A DNA stretch of 64,000 nucleotides, taken from the NCBI RefSeq assembly GCF_021166475.1, contig NZ_JAJOYS010000002.1:434001-498000 (forward strand). The letters are read 5' to 3'. The notes beneath the pieces were generated by a model. That model had not been told where the DNA came from. It saw only the letters and a list, made by a program, of their open reading frames with translations, and ran no database searches. Position 1 is the stretch's first letter. Each line of letters starts with the position of its first letter. Source of the stretch: Pelagibacterium xiamenense. GTDB lineage: Bacteria; Pseudomonadota; Alphaproteobacteria; Rhizobiales; Devosiaceae. Positions 8,894 to 14,810 of this stretch are shown piece after piece. The position numbers were made by a program, and so were the translations under genes.

Positions 8894-9718
8894 TCAGTGG
8901 ACCAGGTCGGGCCACTCCCTCAACAGAGCGTCCCGGGTCAATATGCCCGGAAAACCATTGGTACGTTCGCTGGCCTGCGTCAACCTGGCGAAAACCAGCG
9001 TTTTGGCACCACTTTGGGCCCAGCCGACAAACCAGCCCCAACCGCGCGAATAGTCGAAGGAGCGATCCGCACGTCTGGGATAGGCAGCACCGGTCTTGCC
9101 GTAGATGATCCACTCCCCGATCTGACGGCGATCGACGATCGCCCGCGTGTTCCGCAAGGCCTGTGAAGAAATGGGCAGCGCATCCATAGCTAGAGCACGC
9201 ATGAAGGCGACCTGCTCACGCGGAGAAATCCGGAGTGAGGAGGCAACCCATGCGCGCTCCAGCCCGTTTCCAAAGCCGGGGTCTCCGGAAAAATCGGCAT
9301 TTCCGTATCCGAAGTCCTGTGCGTATCGTGTCAGGGCTTCGGCTCCCATCAAATGGGTGATCCTTTGGGAGTACCAGAGCACTGAATAGCGCAACCAGTC
9401 CGCCGGATCGGTGTCCTTTGTCCAGTTGGGACCGCCCCAATCCGGATCGCCGGCCCGATAGGCCATCACCGGATGGGCCTCGTCAGTCAAAATCCCCGCA
9501 TCAAATGCCATTGCCGCAAGCGGCACTTTGAACGTCGAGGATGGCGTCACGCGCGAATCGCAGTCACCCTCCTCAACCAGAACCGTCCCGGTATGCGCGT
9601 CCGCTATGAGCGTGCACACAGTACCCCCCTGCGCCGGGAGAGCGAGTAGAGACCAGAACATGAGGGCGGTAGAGATGACCAAGGCGCGCAAGACAACCTC
9701 CCGAAACTGCAGACACAT
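8894..9718 (-). CDS. class D (OXA-like) beta-lactamase
   Basis: Secreted serine beta-lactamase or closely related penicillin-binding enzyme, 274 residues from the ATG at 9718, which has AAAGGAG upstream; a GTG at 9727 is too close to that site. A hydrophobic signal peptide of about 31 residues ends before GGTVC. Class D motifs: Ser61-Thr-Phe-Lys64 (SSTFKVPL), an S-x-V-like box replaced by S-V-L in YSVLWYSQ, Tyr-Gly-Asn at 138-140 (FGYGNAD), and Lys-Thr-Gly at 208-210 (IIYGKTGAAYP), with the GWGWFVGW strand behind it. All catalytic residues are present. No mobile-element flank is visible. Hydrolysis spectrum unknown. Confidence 0.88.
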   Translation of the reverse strand: MCLQFREVVLRALVISTALMFWSLLALPAQGGTVCTLIADAHTGTVLVEEGDCDSRVTPSSTFKVPLAAMAFDAGILTDEAHPVMAYRAGDPDWGGPNWTKDTDPADWLRYSVLWYSQRITHLMGAEALTRYAQDFGYGNADFSGDPGFGNGLERAWVASSLRISPREQVAFMRALAMDALPISSQALRNTRAIVDRRQIGEWIIYGKTGAAYPRRADRSFDYSRGWGWFVGWAQSGAKTLVFARLTQASERTNGFPGILTRDALLREWPDLVH

Positions 9719-9791
9719 CGACCTCACTCTCCTTTAACCGCAAACTCTGAACGGGCCGGAAACGCGTCCGCCGAATGCGCGACCTCGAACA

Positions 9792-11198
9792 TCATCTCGA
9801 CCTGCCGCCGAGCGCGAGCGCGAGCATAAGCGCCACCCCGGTCAGCCCGCCCGCGACGAGAAACGTCACCCGCATCCCCGCCGCGATGGCGTCCGGCGCC
9901 GCCTCGGCAATCTCGCGCGTTCCCGCCGCGGCCACAAACACCGCCCCCATGACCGACGCTCCGGTGAGAAGCCCCAGATTCCGCGACAGATTGAGCATCC
10001 CCGATGTCACCCCGCGCCGCGTCTCCGGCGCCGCATCCATGACCTCGGTATTGTTGGCCGCAAGAAAGAGCTGGTAACCGGGCGTGAGAATACCGAGTGC
10101 CGCGACATACCCCGCAACGCCCAGCATGGGCGGCAACGCCGCGAGCGCCAGGCTTCCCGCCACCGTTGCTGTCAGCCCGGCGATAACGGCCAGCCCGGCC
10201 CCGGTCCGGTCCACGATCCTGCCGGCGGGAACACCGCTGAGCGCCGAAACGAACGGGCCGAACGCCATCACCAGCCCCACCGCCGCCGCGTCGAGCCCCA
10301 GCGTACCCGAAAGATAAAACGGCCCCACCACGAGCGTGGCCATCATCACGGTGGCAACGAGCGCATTCGTTGCAAGCCCCGCGCGCAGCGCCCCGTCGCG
10401 CAGCATCGCCGGGTCGACAAGCGGCACGGTCGTCCGCGCTTCAATGCGCAAAAACACCGCCGCCAGCAGGACCGCTGCAATCGCAAGCGCTCCGTTGAGC
10501 GCACCGAACACACTGCCCCCGAGCGTCACCGCAAGGGCATAAGCGGCCAACGTCGCGGCGAGCAGAACCGTGCCGGGAACATCGGCCCGCCGCAGACGGT
10601 GCCACGCCGGCGCCGTGTCGCAACGGAGATAGCGACCGGCCAAAAACAGCGCGAGGACCGCCGGCGGTACCATCACGAGAAAAATCGCCCGCCACCCCGG
10701 CCCGCTCACCAGCAGGCCGCCCAGCGCCGGCCCGGACGCCGTACCGATCGCCGACATCGAGCCCAGAAGCCCCATGGCGCGCCCGGTGCGTCCGGCGGCT
10801 ACCGTCTTGCGCACCAGCGCCATGGAAAGGGCCATCATGATGGCCGCGCCCAGCCCTTGCACACCGCGCGCGCCAATGAGCATCCAAAGCGTCGGGGCCG
10901 CCGCGCAGAGCAGCGAGCCGATAGCGAAAACCCCGATCCCGGCCAGGAGAACCCTGCGGTGCCCCAGCTTGTCCCCGAGCCGCCCCGCCCCGACAATGAC
11001 GACCGTCATCGTCAGCAGATAGGTGATGACGACCCACTGCACGGCGGGAAACGCCGCCGCAAAGGCGTCTGCCAGCGTCGGTAACGCCACGTTGGGAATG
11101 CTCACGCCGAGCGCCGCAAGCAACACCGGAAGCGCGAGAGACGCAACCGCCCCCAACCCGCGATAAGCGCTGCTTTGTTCCCTTCTAGAGCCATCCAT
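9792..11198 (-). CDS. MFS multidrug exporter (DHA2/EmrB-QacA type)
   Basis: 468-residue inner-membrane proton/drug antiporter with about 14 hydrophobic helices. Motif A is GRLGDKLGHRRVLL (helix 2-3 loop); motif C-like GPALGGLL lies in helix 5; VNRMPSIPNVAL-type motif D1 is replaced by SIPNVALPTLADAF in helix 1, typical of the DHA2 family. Its start codon is 72 bp from that of the divergent MerR gene, and a promoter with a 19-bp spacer reading toward this gene lies between them, so it is very likely the regulated target of that MerR protein. Substrates are probably cationic or aromatic drugs (inference). Confidence 0.88.
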   Translation of the reverse strand: MDGSRREQSSAYRGLGAVASLALPVLLAALGVSIPNVALPTLADAFAAAFPAVQWVVITYLLTMTVVIVGAGRLGDKLGHRRVLLAGIGVFAIGSLLCAAAPTLWMLIGARGVQGLGAAIMMALSMALVRKTVAAGRTGRAMGLLGSMSAIGTASGPALGGLLVSGPGWRAIFLVMVPPAVLALFLAGRYLRCDTAPAWHRLRRADVPGTVLLAATLAAYALAVTLGGSVFGALNGALAIAAVLLAAVFLRIEARTTVPLVDPAMLRDGALRAGLATNALVATVMMATLVVGPFYLSGTLGLDAAAVGLVMAFGPFVSALSGVPAGRIVDRTGAGLAVIAGLTATVAGSLALAALPPMLGVAGYVAALGILTPGYQLFLAANNTEVMDAAPETRRGVTSGMLNLSRNLGLLTGASVMGAVFVAAAGTREIAEAAPDAIAAGMRVTFLVAGGLTGVALMLALALGGRSR

Positions 11199-11236
11199 AT
11201 CGCTGTGCGCCCTTGTCGCCGAATTCAGAAGCGGCG

Positions 11237-11267
11237 ATGCTACGAATTCAAGTCAACTTGAGGTCAA
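11237..11267 (-). promoter_or_regulatory. MerR-type promoter/operator with 19-bp spacer
   Basis: On the minus strand TTGACC (11262-11267) and TAGCAT (11237-11242) are separated by 19 bases, the over-long spacer used by MerR activators. The spacer holds TCAAGTTGACTTGA (11248-11261), a near-perfect palindrome very like the SoxR-type box CTCAAGTTAACTTGAG. It reads toward the MFS exporter. The same bases overlap the ribosome binding site GAGG (11260-11263) of the MerR gene on the other strand, which would couple binding to repression of the regulator. Confidence 0.7.
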
Positions 11268-11269
11268 GC

Positions 11270-11707
11270 ATGAAAACGCTCGATATCAGCGAAGTCTCCG
11301 AACGCACCGGGATCGCGCCCTCCACCTTGCGCTATTACGAGGAAATCGGCCTCATCGCCTCAGTCGCCCGCCACGGCCTGCGGCGCCAGTTCGATGACGG
11401 CGTGTTGGCCCGGCTGTCCCTCATTGCCCTGGGCAAGGCCGCCGGCTTCCCCCTCTCGGAAATATCGCGAATGGTCCGCGAGGACGGAACGCCGGCTCTC
11501 CCCCGCGCCAGCCTGCACGCCAAAGCGGACGATCTCGACCGCCGGATTCGCGAATTGACCGCCCTGCGCAATCTCATGCGGCACGTGGCCGAATGCCCTG
11601 CACCCTCCCATATGGAATGCGACTCGTTTCGCCGCCTGCTCTCAATCGCGCACCGCCGTGCCCGTTCCTCAGTTTCGCGCACCCGAAAGCACCCCAACCG
11701 CGCATGA
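11270..11707 (+). CDS. MerR-family transcriptional regulator
   Basis: 145-residue regulator from the ATG at 11270, with GAGG six bases upstream; an upstream in-frame ATG at 11213 is rejected because it lies inside the divergent promoter region. HTH MerR domain at 1-70 (DISEVSERTGIAPSTLRYYEEIGLIASVARHGLRRQFDDGVLARLSLIALGKAAGFPLSEI), then a dimerisation helix and a C-terminal segment with Cys-x7-Cys (AECPAPSHMECDSF). That is not the SoxR [2Fe-2S] pattern CxxCxCxxxxxC, so it may be a thiol, metal or drug sensor. It is divergent from the MFS exporter it probably controls. Confidence 0.82.
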   Translation: MKTLDISEVSERTGIAPSTLRYYEEIGLIASVARHGLRRQFDDGVLARLSLIALGKAAGFPLSEISRMVREDGTPALPRASLHAKADDLDRRIRELTALRNLMRHVAECPAPSHMECDSFRRLLSIAHRRARSSVSRTRKHPNRA

Positions 11708-11817
11708 CAACCTGTCGCACCCTGACGTTTCGCGCCCTGCAGCGCCCCGATTGCATACGAAAAAATGCATGAAATTCAGGCGCTTTGCCCATCCTTCTGG
11801 CAATGCCATGCAAATAC

Positions 11818-11873
11818 TGCATGGCTGGCATGACCCTGGCGGGGTTGAAACGCCCCGCCCATAACTCTACCTA
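11818..11873 (+). promoter_or_regulatory. LysR-type box and promoter of sRNA unit A
   Basis: Box TGCATGGCTGGCATGA at 11818-11833 (T-N11-A form), -35 TTGAAA at 11845-11850, 17-base spacer, -10 TACCTA at 11868-11873. Box centre to -10 is 42.5 bases, identical to units B and C. A perfect hairpin sequence GCCATGCA/TGCATGGC overlaps the box (11803-11823), and a second GCAT/ATGC dyad lies upstream at 11752-11769. Confidence 0.6.
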
Positions 11874-11879
11874 CCAGCC

Positions 11880-11995
11880 AGACATTGCGCGCTTTTCCTC
11901 CTCCTCCCTTTGGGCGCGTTTGATGTTCCCTCCTTGCAAGAGGCTTGTCCTCTTGTTCTTGGCCCCGCTCTCCCCTCGAGCGGGGCTATTTTTTT
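11880..11995 (+). ncRNA. CCUCCUCCC-motif small RNA, unit A (CcsR/cuckoo-like)
   Basis: Predicted ~115-nt RNA. First hairpin: GCGCGC (11887-11892) pairs with GCGCGT (11914-11919), holding CCTCCTCCC (11900-11908) in its loop. Second: CAAGAGG/CCTCTTG (11937-11943 with 11949-11955). Then the terminator. Small RNAs with loop-exposed CCUCCUCCC are known in Alphaproteobacteria (CcsR in Rhodobacter; the cuckoo RNAs) and are stress-induced. The motif is an anti-Shine-Dalgarno sequence. The exact 5' end is inferred from the promoter. Confidence 0.7.
11962..11995 (+). terminator. terminator of sRNA unit A
   Basis: A 9-bp stem (11962-11970 with 11978-11986) with pyrimidine loop TCCCCTC and tail TATTTTTTT. 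Confidence 0.9.
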
Positions 11996-12125
11996 GCGCC
12001 ATCGGGAAAGATCGCCTCGGCACCGTCATTTCACCCTTGGTGATGCAATGCACATTACGGAGGCGCCGTGCCCAAAATCGCTGATTTGCCTTGCTTTTGA
12101 CCATCCGGTCCAAACTTGCGCTCAG

Positions 12126-12181
12126 CGCATAGCTGCCATGCCATAAGACGACTTCTCAAGTCGTGATTAGAAGCGCATATA
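12126..12181 (+). promoter_or_regulatory. LysR-type box and promoter of sRNA unit B
   Basis: Box CGCATAGCTGCCATGC at 12126-12141, -35 TTCTCA at 12153-12158, 17-base spacer, -10 CATATA at 12176-12181. The -35 is poor, which suits dependence on an activator. Box centre to -10 is 42.5 bases. Confidence 0.6.
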
Positions 12182-12187
12182 GGGCGG

Positions 12188-12371
12188 GTCAACGACGCAG
12201 CGCGCTTTCCTCCTCCTCCCTAAGCCCCCTGCACGTTGGCATCAGAGCGGGAAAGGTTCCTCCTCCTCCCTCCCGACCCGCTCCAACGGCCGGCTATCGA
12301 ATCCTCCTCCCTCGATATCGGCCGCCAGTTTAAGGCTCCATCCGACCTCCTCCCCGGATGGAGCCTTTTTC
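12188..12371 (+). ncRNA. CCUCCUCCC-motif small RNA, unit B (four motif hairpins)
   Basis: Predicted ~180-nt RNA with four motif copies, each in a loop: 12212-12220 (arms near 12190-12200 and 12230-12238, GCAG/CTGC with AACG/CGTT), 12262-12270 (GAGCGGG/CCCGCTC arms), 12303-12311 (TATCGA/TCGATA plus GGCC arms), and 12346-12354 inside the terminator loop. It may be processed into several RNAs, as in the Rhodobacter CcsR1-4 transcript, or act as one multivalent RNA. Confidence 0.7.
12334..12371 (+). terminator. terminator of sRNA unit B with motif-bearing loop
   Basis: A perfect 11-bp stem (12334-12344 with 12355-12365) whose 10-base loop is ACCTCCTCCC, tail TTTTTC. Terminator and functional motif are therefore the same hairpin. 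Confidence 0.93.
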
Positions 12372-12408
12372 TTGCTCATTTTTTGACCAGACTTCGAACG
12401 CTGCCTAA

Positions 12409-12464
12409 TGCATAGCAGCTATGCGGTATTGCGCATTGTTCGCATCACGGTCATCACGCATATT
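12409..12464 (+). promoter_or_regulatory. LysR-type box and promoter of sRNA unit C
   Basis: Box TGCATAGCAGCTATGC at 12409-12424 (perfect GCATAGC/GCTATGC dyad, T-N11-A), -35 TTGTTC at 12436-12441, 17-base spacer, -10 CATATT at 12459-12464. Box centre to -10 is 42.5 bases. An additional sigma70-like pair TTGACC (12383-12388) - N17 - TAATGC (12406-12411) overlaps the box and could be an alternative or repressed promoter. Confidence 0.6.
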
Positions 12465-12470
12465 CGTCTT

Positions 12471-12665
12471 GTCACTGAGCGACGCGCCTTCTCCTCCTCC
12501 CTAGGCCCCTCGCTCCTGACACCCGAGCGGGCGACGTATCCTCCTCCCACGGACCCCGCTCTCCCGATCGTTGCCGTCTCCTCCTCCCTCGGCGCGGTCG
12601 TAAACTGTGAGATTAGGGCGTAGCCCTCGATCAAGGCTCGGTCTTTTGACCGAGCCTCTTTTTTT
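12471..12665 (+). ncRNA. CCUCCUCCC-motif small RNA, unit C (three motif copies)
   Basis: Predicted ~195-nt RNA with motifs at 12493-12501 (GCCT/AGGC arms), 12540-12548 (short CGT/ACG closing pairs) and 12580-12588 (GCCG/CGGC arms extended by GA.CG/CG.TC). A motif-free hairpin CGCTC/GAGCG lies between the first two. It ends at the terminator 12635-12665, 87 nt before the polyol dehydrogenase start. Confidence 0.68.
12635..12665 (+). terminator. terminator of sRNA unit C
   Basis: A perfect 9-bp stem (12635-12643 with 12648-12656), TTTT loop, tail TCTTTTTTT. Confidence 0.93.
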
Positions 12666-12751
12666 GCCCCGCCGCCTTCCCCCGGGCCCCGATCTGCCGT
12701 AATCCCATCGGTCTGAGGGGCAGTTTGGGATCAATAAGGAAAGGCGTGGCC

Positions 12752-13786
12752 ATGAAGGCTCTCGTTCTCGAACGCGTGCGCGATCTCTCGCTCCGCGACA
12801 TCGACATCCCGACCGAGCTCGGCCCCGGGGATGTCCGCATCGCCATCGACACGGTCGGCATTTGCGGCTCGGACGTCCATTACTATACCCATGGCCGCAT
12901 CGGCCCCTATGTCGTTGAGGAGCCCATGGTCCTCGGCCACGAGGCCGCCGGCACGGTGATCGAGACCGGCAGCGCCGTCACCACGCTCAAGCCCGGCGAC
13001 CGCGTCTGCATGGAGCCCGGCATCCCCGACCCCGGCTCCCGCGCCGCCCGACTCGGCATCTACAACGTCGACCCCGCGGTGCGGTTCTGGGCCACCCCGC
13101 CCGTCCACGGCTGCCTCACCCCCGAGGTCGTCCACCCCGCCGCCTACACCTTCAAGCTCCCCGAAAACGTTTCCTTCGCCGAAGGCGCGATGATCGAGCC
13201 GCTCGCGGTCGGCATGCAGGCCGCCGTCAAGGCCGGCATCACCCCCGGCGACACCGCGCTCGTCACCGGGGCCGGCCCGATCGGCATCATGACCGCCCTT
13301 GCCGCGCTGGCGGGCGGCTGTGCCAAGGTCTTCATCTCGGACCTGCAGCCCGAAAAGCTCGAGATCGCCGGCCGCTACCCCGGCATCATCCCGGTCAACA
13401 TCAAGAACGAGGACCTCAAGCAAACCATCGACGAGGCCACCGGCCACTGGGGCGTCGACGTCATCTTCGAAGCCAGCGGCAGCCCCAAGGCCTTCGAAGG
13501 CCTCTTTACCCTCGTCCGCCCCGCCGGCGTCGTCGTTCTCGTGGGCATGCCGGTCGCGCCCGTCACGCTCGACGTCGTCGGCGCCCAGGCCCGCGAGATC
13601 CGCATCGAAACCGTCTTCCGTTACGCTCACGTCTTCGACCGCGCCCTCGACCTCATCGCCTCGGGCAAGATCGACCTGAAACCCCTGATCTCGGAAACCT
13701 TCCCCTTCGAAGACGCCATAGCCGCCTTCGAACGCGCCGCCGAAGGCCGCCCCGGGGACGTGAAGCTGCAGATCAGGCTGCCCTGA
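12752..13786 (+). CDS. zinc-dependent polyol (xylitol/sorbitol-type) dehydrogenase
   Basis: 344-residue medium-chain dehydrogenase, NAD-dependent, oxidising a sugar alcohol such as xylitol or sorbitol to the ketose. Catalytic zinc ligands: Cys in [14 protein letters not shown], His-Glu in LGHEAAG, Glu in [10 protein letters not shown]. The Rossmann motif is GAGPIGIM, with an acidic residue after beta-2 (ISDLQ) suggesting NAD rather than NADP. The structural-zinc cysteine lobe is absent ([23 protein letters not shown]), as in xylitol dehydrogenases. Start ATG 12752 has AAGGAAAGG upstream; a GTG/ATG extension from 12725 is rejected. No sugar transporter is adjacent, so the physiological polyol is unknown. 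Confidence 0.87.
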   Translation: MKALVLERVRDLSLRDIDIPTELGPGDVRIAIDTVGICGSDVHYYTHGRIGPYVVEEPMVLGHEAAGTVIETGSAVTTLKPGDRVCMEPGIPDPGSRAARLGIYNVDPAVRFWATPPVHGCLTPEVVHPAAYTFKLPENVSFAEGAMIEPLAVGMQAAVKAGITPGDTALVTGAGPIGIMTALAALAGGCAKVFISDLQPEKLEIAGRYPGIIPVNIKNEDLKQTIDEATGHWGVDVIFEASGSPKAFEGLFTLVRPAGVVVLVGMPVAPVTLDVVGAQAREIRIETVFRYAHVFDRALDLIASGKIDLKPLISETFPFEDAIAAFERAAEGRPGDVKLQIRLP

Positions 13787-13793
13787 ACAAAAA

Positions 13794-13816
13794 CAGGGCG
13801 CCGCAATGGCGCCCTG
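13794..13816 (-). terminator. terminator between convergent genes (mainly for the DUF4386 gene)
   Basis: A 9-bp stem CAGGGCGCC/GGCGCCCTG (13794-13802 with 13808-13816). On the minus strand it is followed by TTTTTG, so it terminates the DUF4386 gene; the plus-strand side lacks a T tract but may still use the hairpin. Confidence 0.8.
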
Positions 13817-13840
13817 CTCCCGACCAGCCGGCCTGTCCGC

Positions 13841-14590
13841 CTACGCCGCCACCGGCCCGGCCTCCAAGGCACGCGCGCCATCCCGGTGCGTGAACGTGCC
13901 CGGTCCCCGGATCAGGAGCCACAAGCCAAAGCCAATCTCGCCGAGCGCCACGAGGCCAAGGAGCCCGTAACTCGCATAGGTGAGCGCCACACTGTCCGCG
14001 ATCCCCGAAACGACGGCGCTATCCAGCAGATAGCCGAACGCCCCGACCGTCATCGCGAAGCCCAATATCTTCGGGAACGCTCCGGACCGCAGCACGAGAT
14101 AGCCCAGCAGCACAAGGTGCAGCGCAAAGAAGAGCTGCCAGATGACCACACCGAAATCGTGTGCGTCCAGGAAAAGCAGCGCCAGCGCCTCCCGTTGGGC
14201 GACGTCGAAGACCCCCAGATACACGGCCCCGCCCATCGTATCGAGCGCCAATGCGGTAAAGAACAGCATCGCAGCCATCACCGTTACCATGGTGAGCCGC
14301 GCGAATGCGGCCGCGAGGGCCAGCGCCGGACTGACCGGACGGAACATGAAATAGAGCATGGCGGTAAGCATGATTTCGGACAGCATCACGACGGCATCGC
14401 CGACGACCCCGAGGCCGAAGAGCCCCGCATTGGCGTCAATCGCGGCAACGGTCGCCGCCGGATCGCCGGGCACCACGACCACCGAGGGCACATAGGCGAT
14501 GCTGAACACGCCGGCAACCGCGATGACGATATAGAACAGGCCGGCGATCCGGCCATAGGATTTCGATTGAGGATGGTTGAAAACGGTCAC
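13841..14590 (-). CDS. DUF4386 family integral membrane protein
   Basis: 249-residue inner-membrane protein of unknown function with six to seven hydrophobic helices (GRIAGLFYIVIAVAGVFSIAYVPS at the N-terminus, then several Ala/Leu-rich segments). The DUF4386 family is recognisable from SYGRIAGLFYIVI, the short periplasmic segment PGDPAATVAAI and a Phe/Leu-rich core. I chose the GTG at 14590: GGAAGGA lies seven bases upstream, no ATG is near, and residues upstream in the same frame are Arg-rich and unlike membrane protein. It is convergent with the polyol dehydrogenase and ends in the shared hairpin. Confidence 0.72.
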   Translation of the reverse strand: MTVFNHPQSKSYGRIAGLFYIVIAVAGVFSIAYVPSVVVVPGDPAATVAAIDANAGLFGLGVVGDAVVMLSEIMLTAMLYFMFRPVSPALALAAAFARLTMVTVMAAMLFFTALALDTMGGAVYLGVFDVAQREALALLFLDAHDFGVVIWQLFFALHLVLLGYLVLRSGAFPKILGFAMTVGAFGYLLDSAVVSGIADSVALTYASYGLLGLVALGEIGFGLWLLIRGPGTFTHRDGARALEAGPVAA

Positions 14591-14810
14591 GGCAATATCC
14601 TTCCGTCGCCGGGCGGCGCCCGGCCAGGCGCGTCGCGCATGAGCACGACACGACGATCTGTTGGGTAAATATCCGGCACGGCCAACCGCGCCGGATGCGC
14701 ATGAACACGCTATAGCCCCGCGCAACCCAAACGGAAATTAACCAATTCCGTCCCTTTAGTATGCGAAAATGCATGGGACAGACGCCGGCCGGCGCCCGTC
14801 CCTGTCGAGC
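14591..14810. other. upstream region of the DUF4386 gene
   Basis: 220 bases without a gene. It holds TATGCGAAAATGCATG (14762-14777), resembling the ATACGAAAAAATGCATG sequence upstream of sRNA unit A at 11756-11772; the two share RCGAAAA-n-TGCATG. Possibly a shared regulator site; no function can be assigned. Confidence 0.3.

Larger units (their letters stand above)
11708..12751. other. 1-kb region of tandem small-RNA units, no convincing protein gene
   Basis: Between the MerR gene and the polyol dehydrogenase, no frame has both a ribosome binding site and a recognisable product. The DNA is organised instead into three consecutive transcription units, each with a LysR-type box, a promoter, hairpins exposing CCTCCTCCC and an intrinsic terminator. 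Exact CCTCCTCCC copies start at 11900, 12212, 12262, 12303, 12346, 12493, 12540 and 12580. The units are listed individually. Confidence 0.8.

Noticed and set aside
11270-11707. Calling the MerR gene soxR
   Set aside because: Box is SoxR-like but the protein lacks the CxxCxCxxxxxC cluster ligands.
12068-12100. Ten-codon GTG ORF with GGAGG upstream (MPKIADLPCF) before unit B
   Set aside because: Very short, overlaps control DNA, no evidence of translation; could be a leader peptide but unsupported.
11785-12623. Short ORFs across the small-RNA array (99, 80, 78, 71 residues)
   Set aside because: Frames run through terminators and motif repeats (Ser/Pro-rich translations of CCTCCT), so they reflect the RNA motifs.
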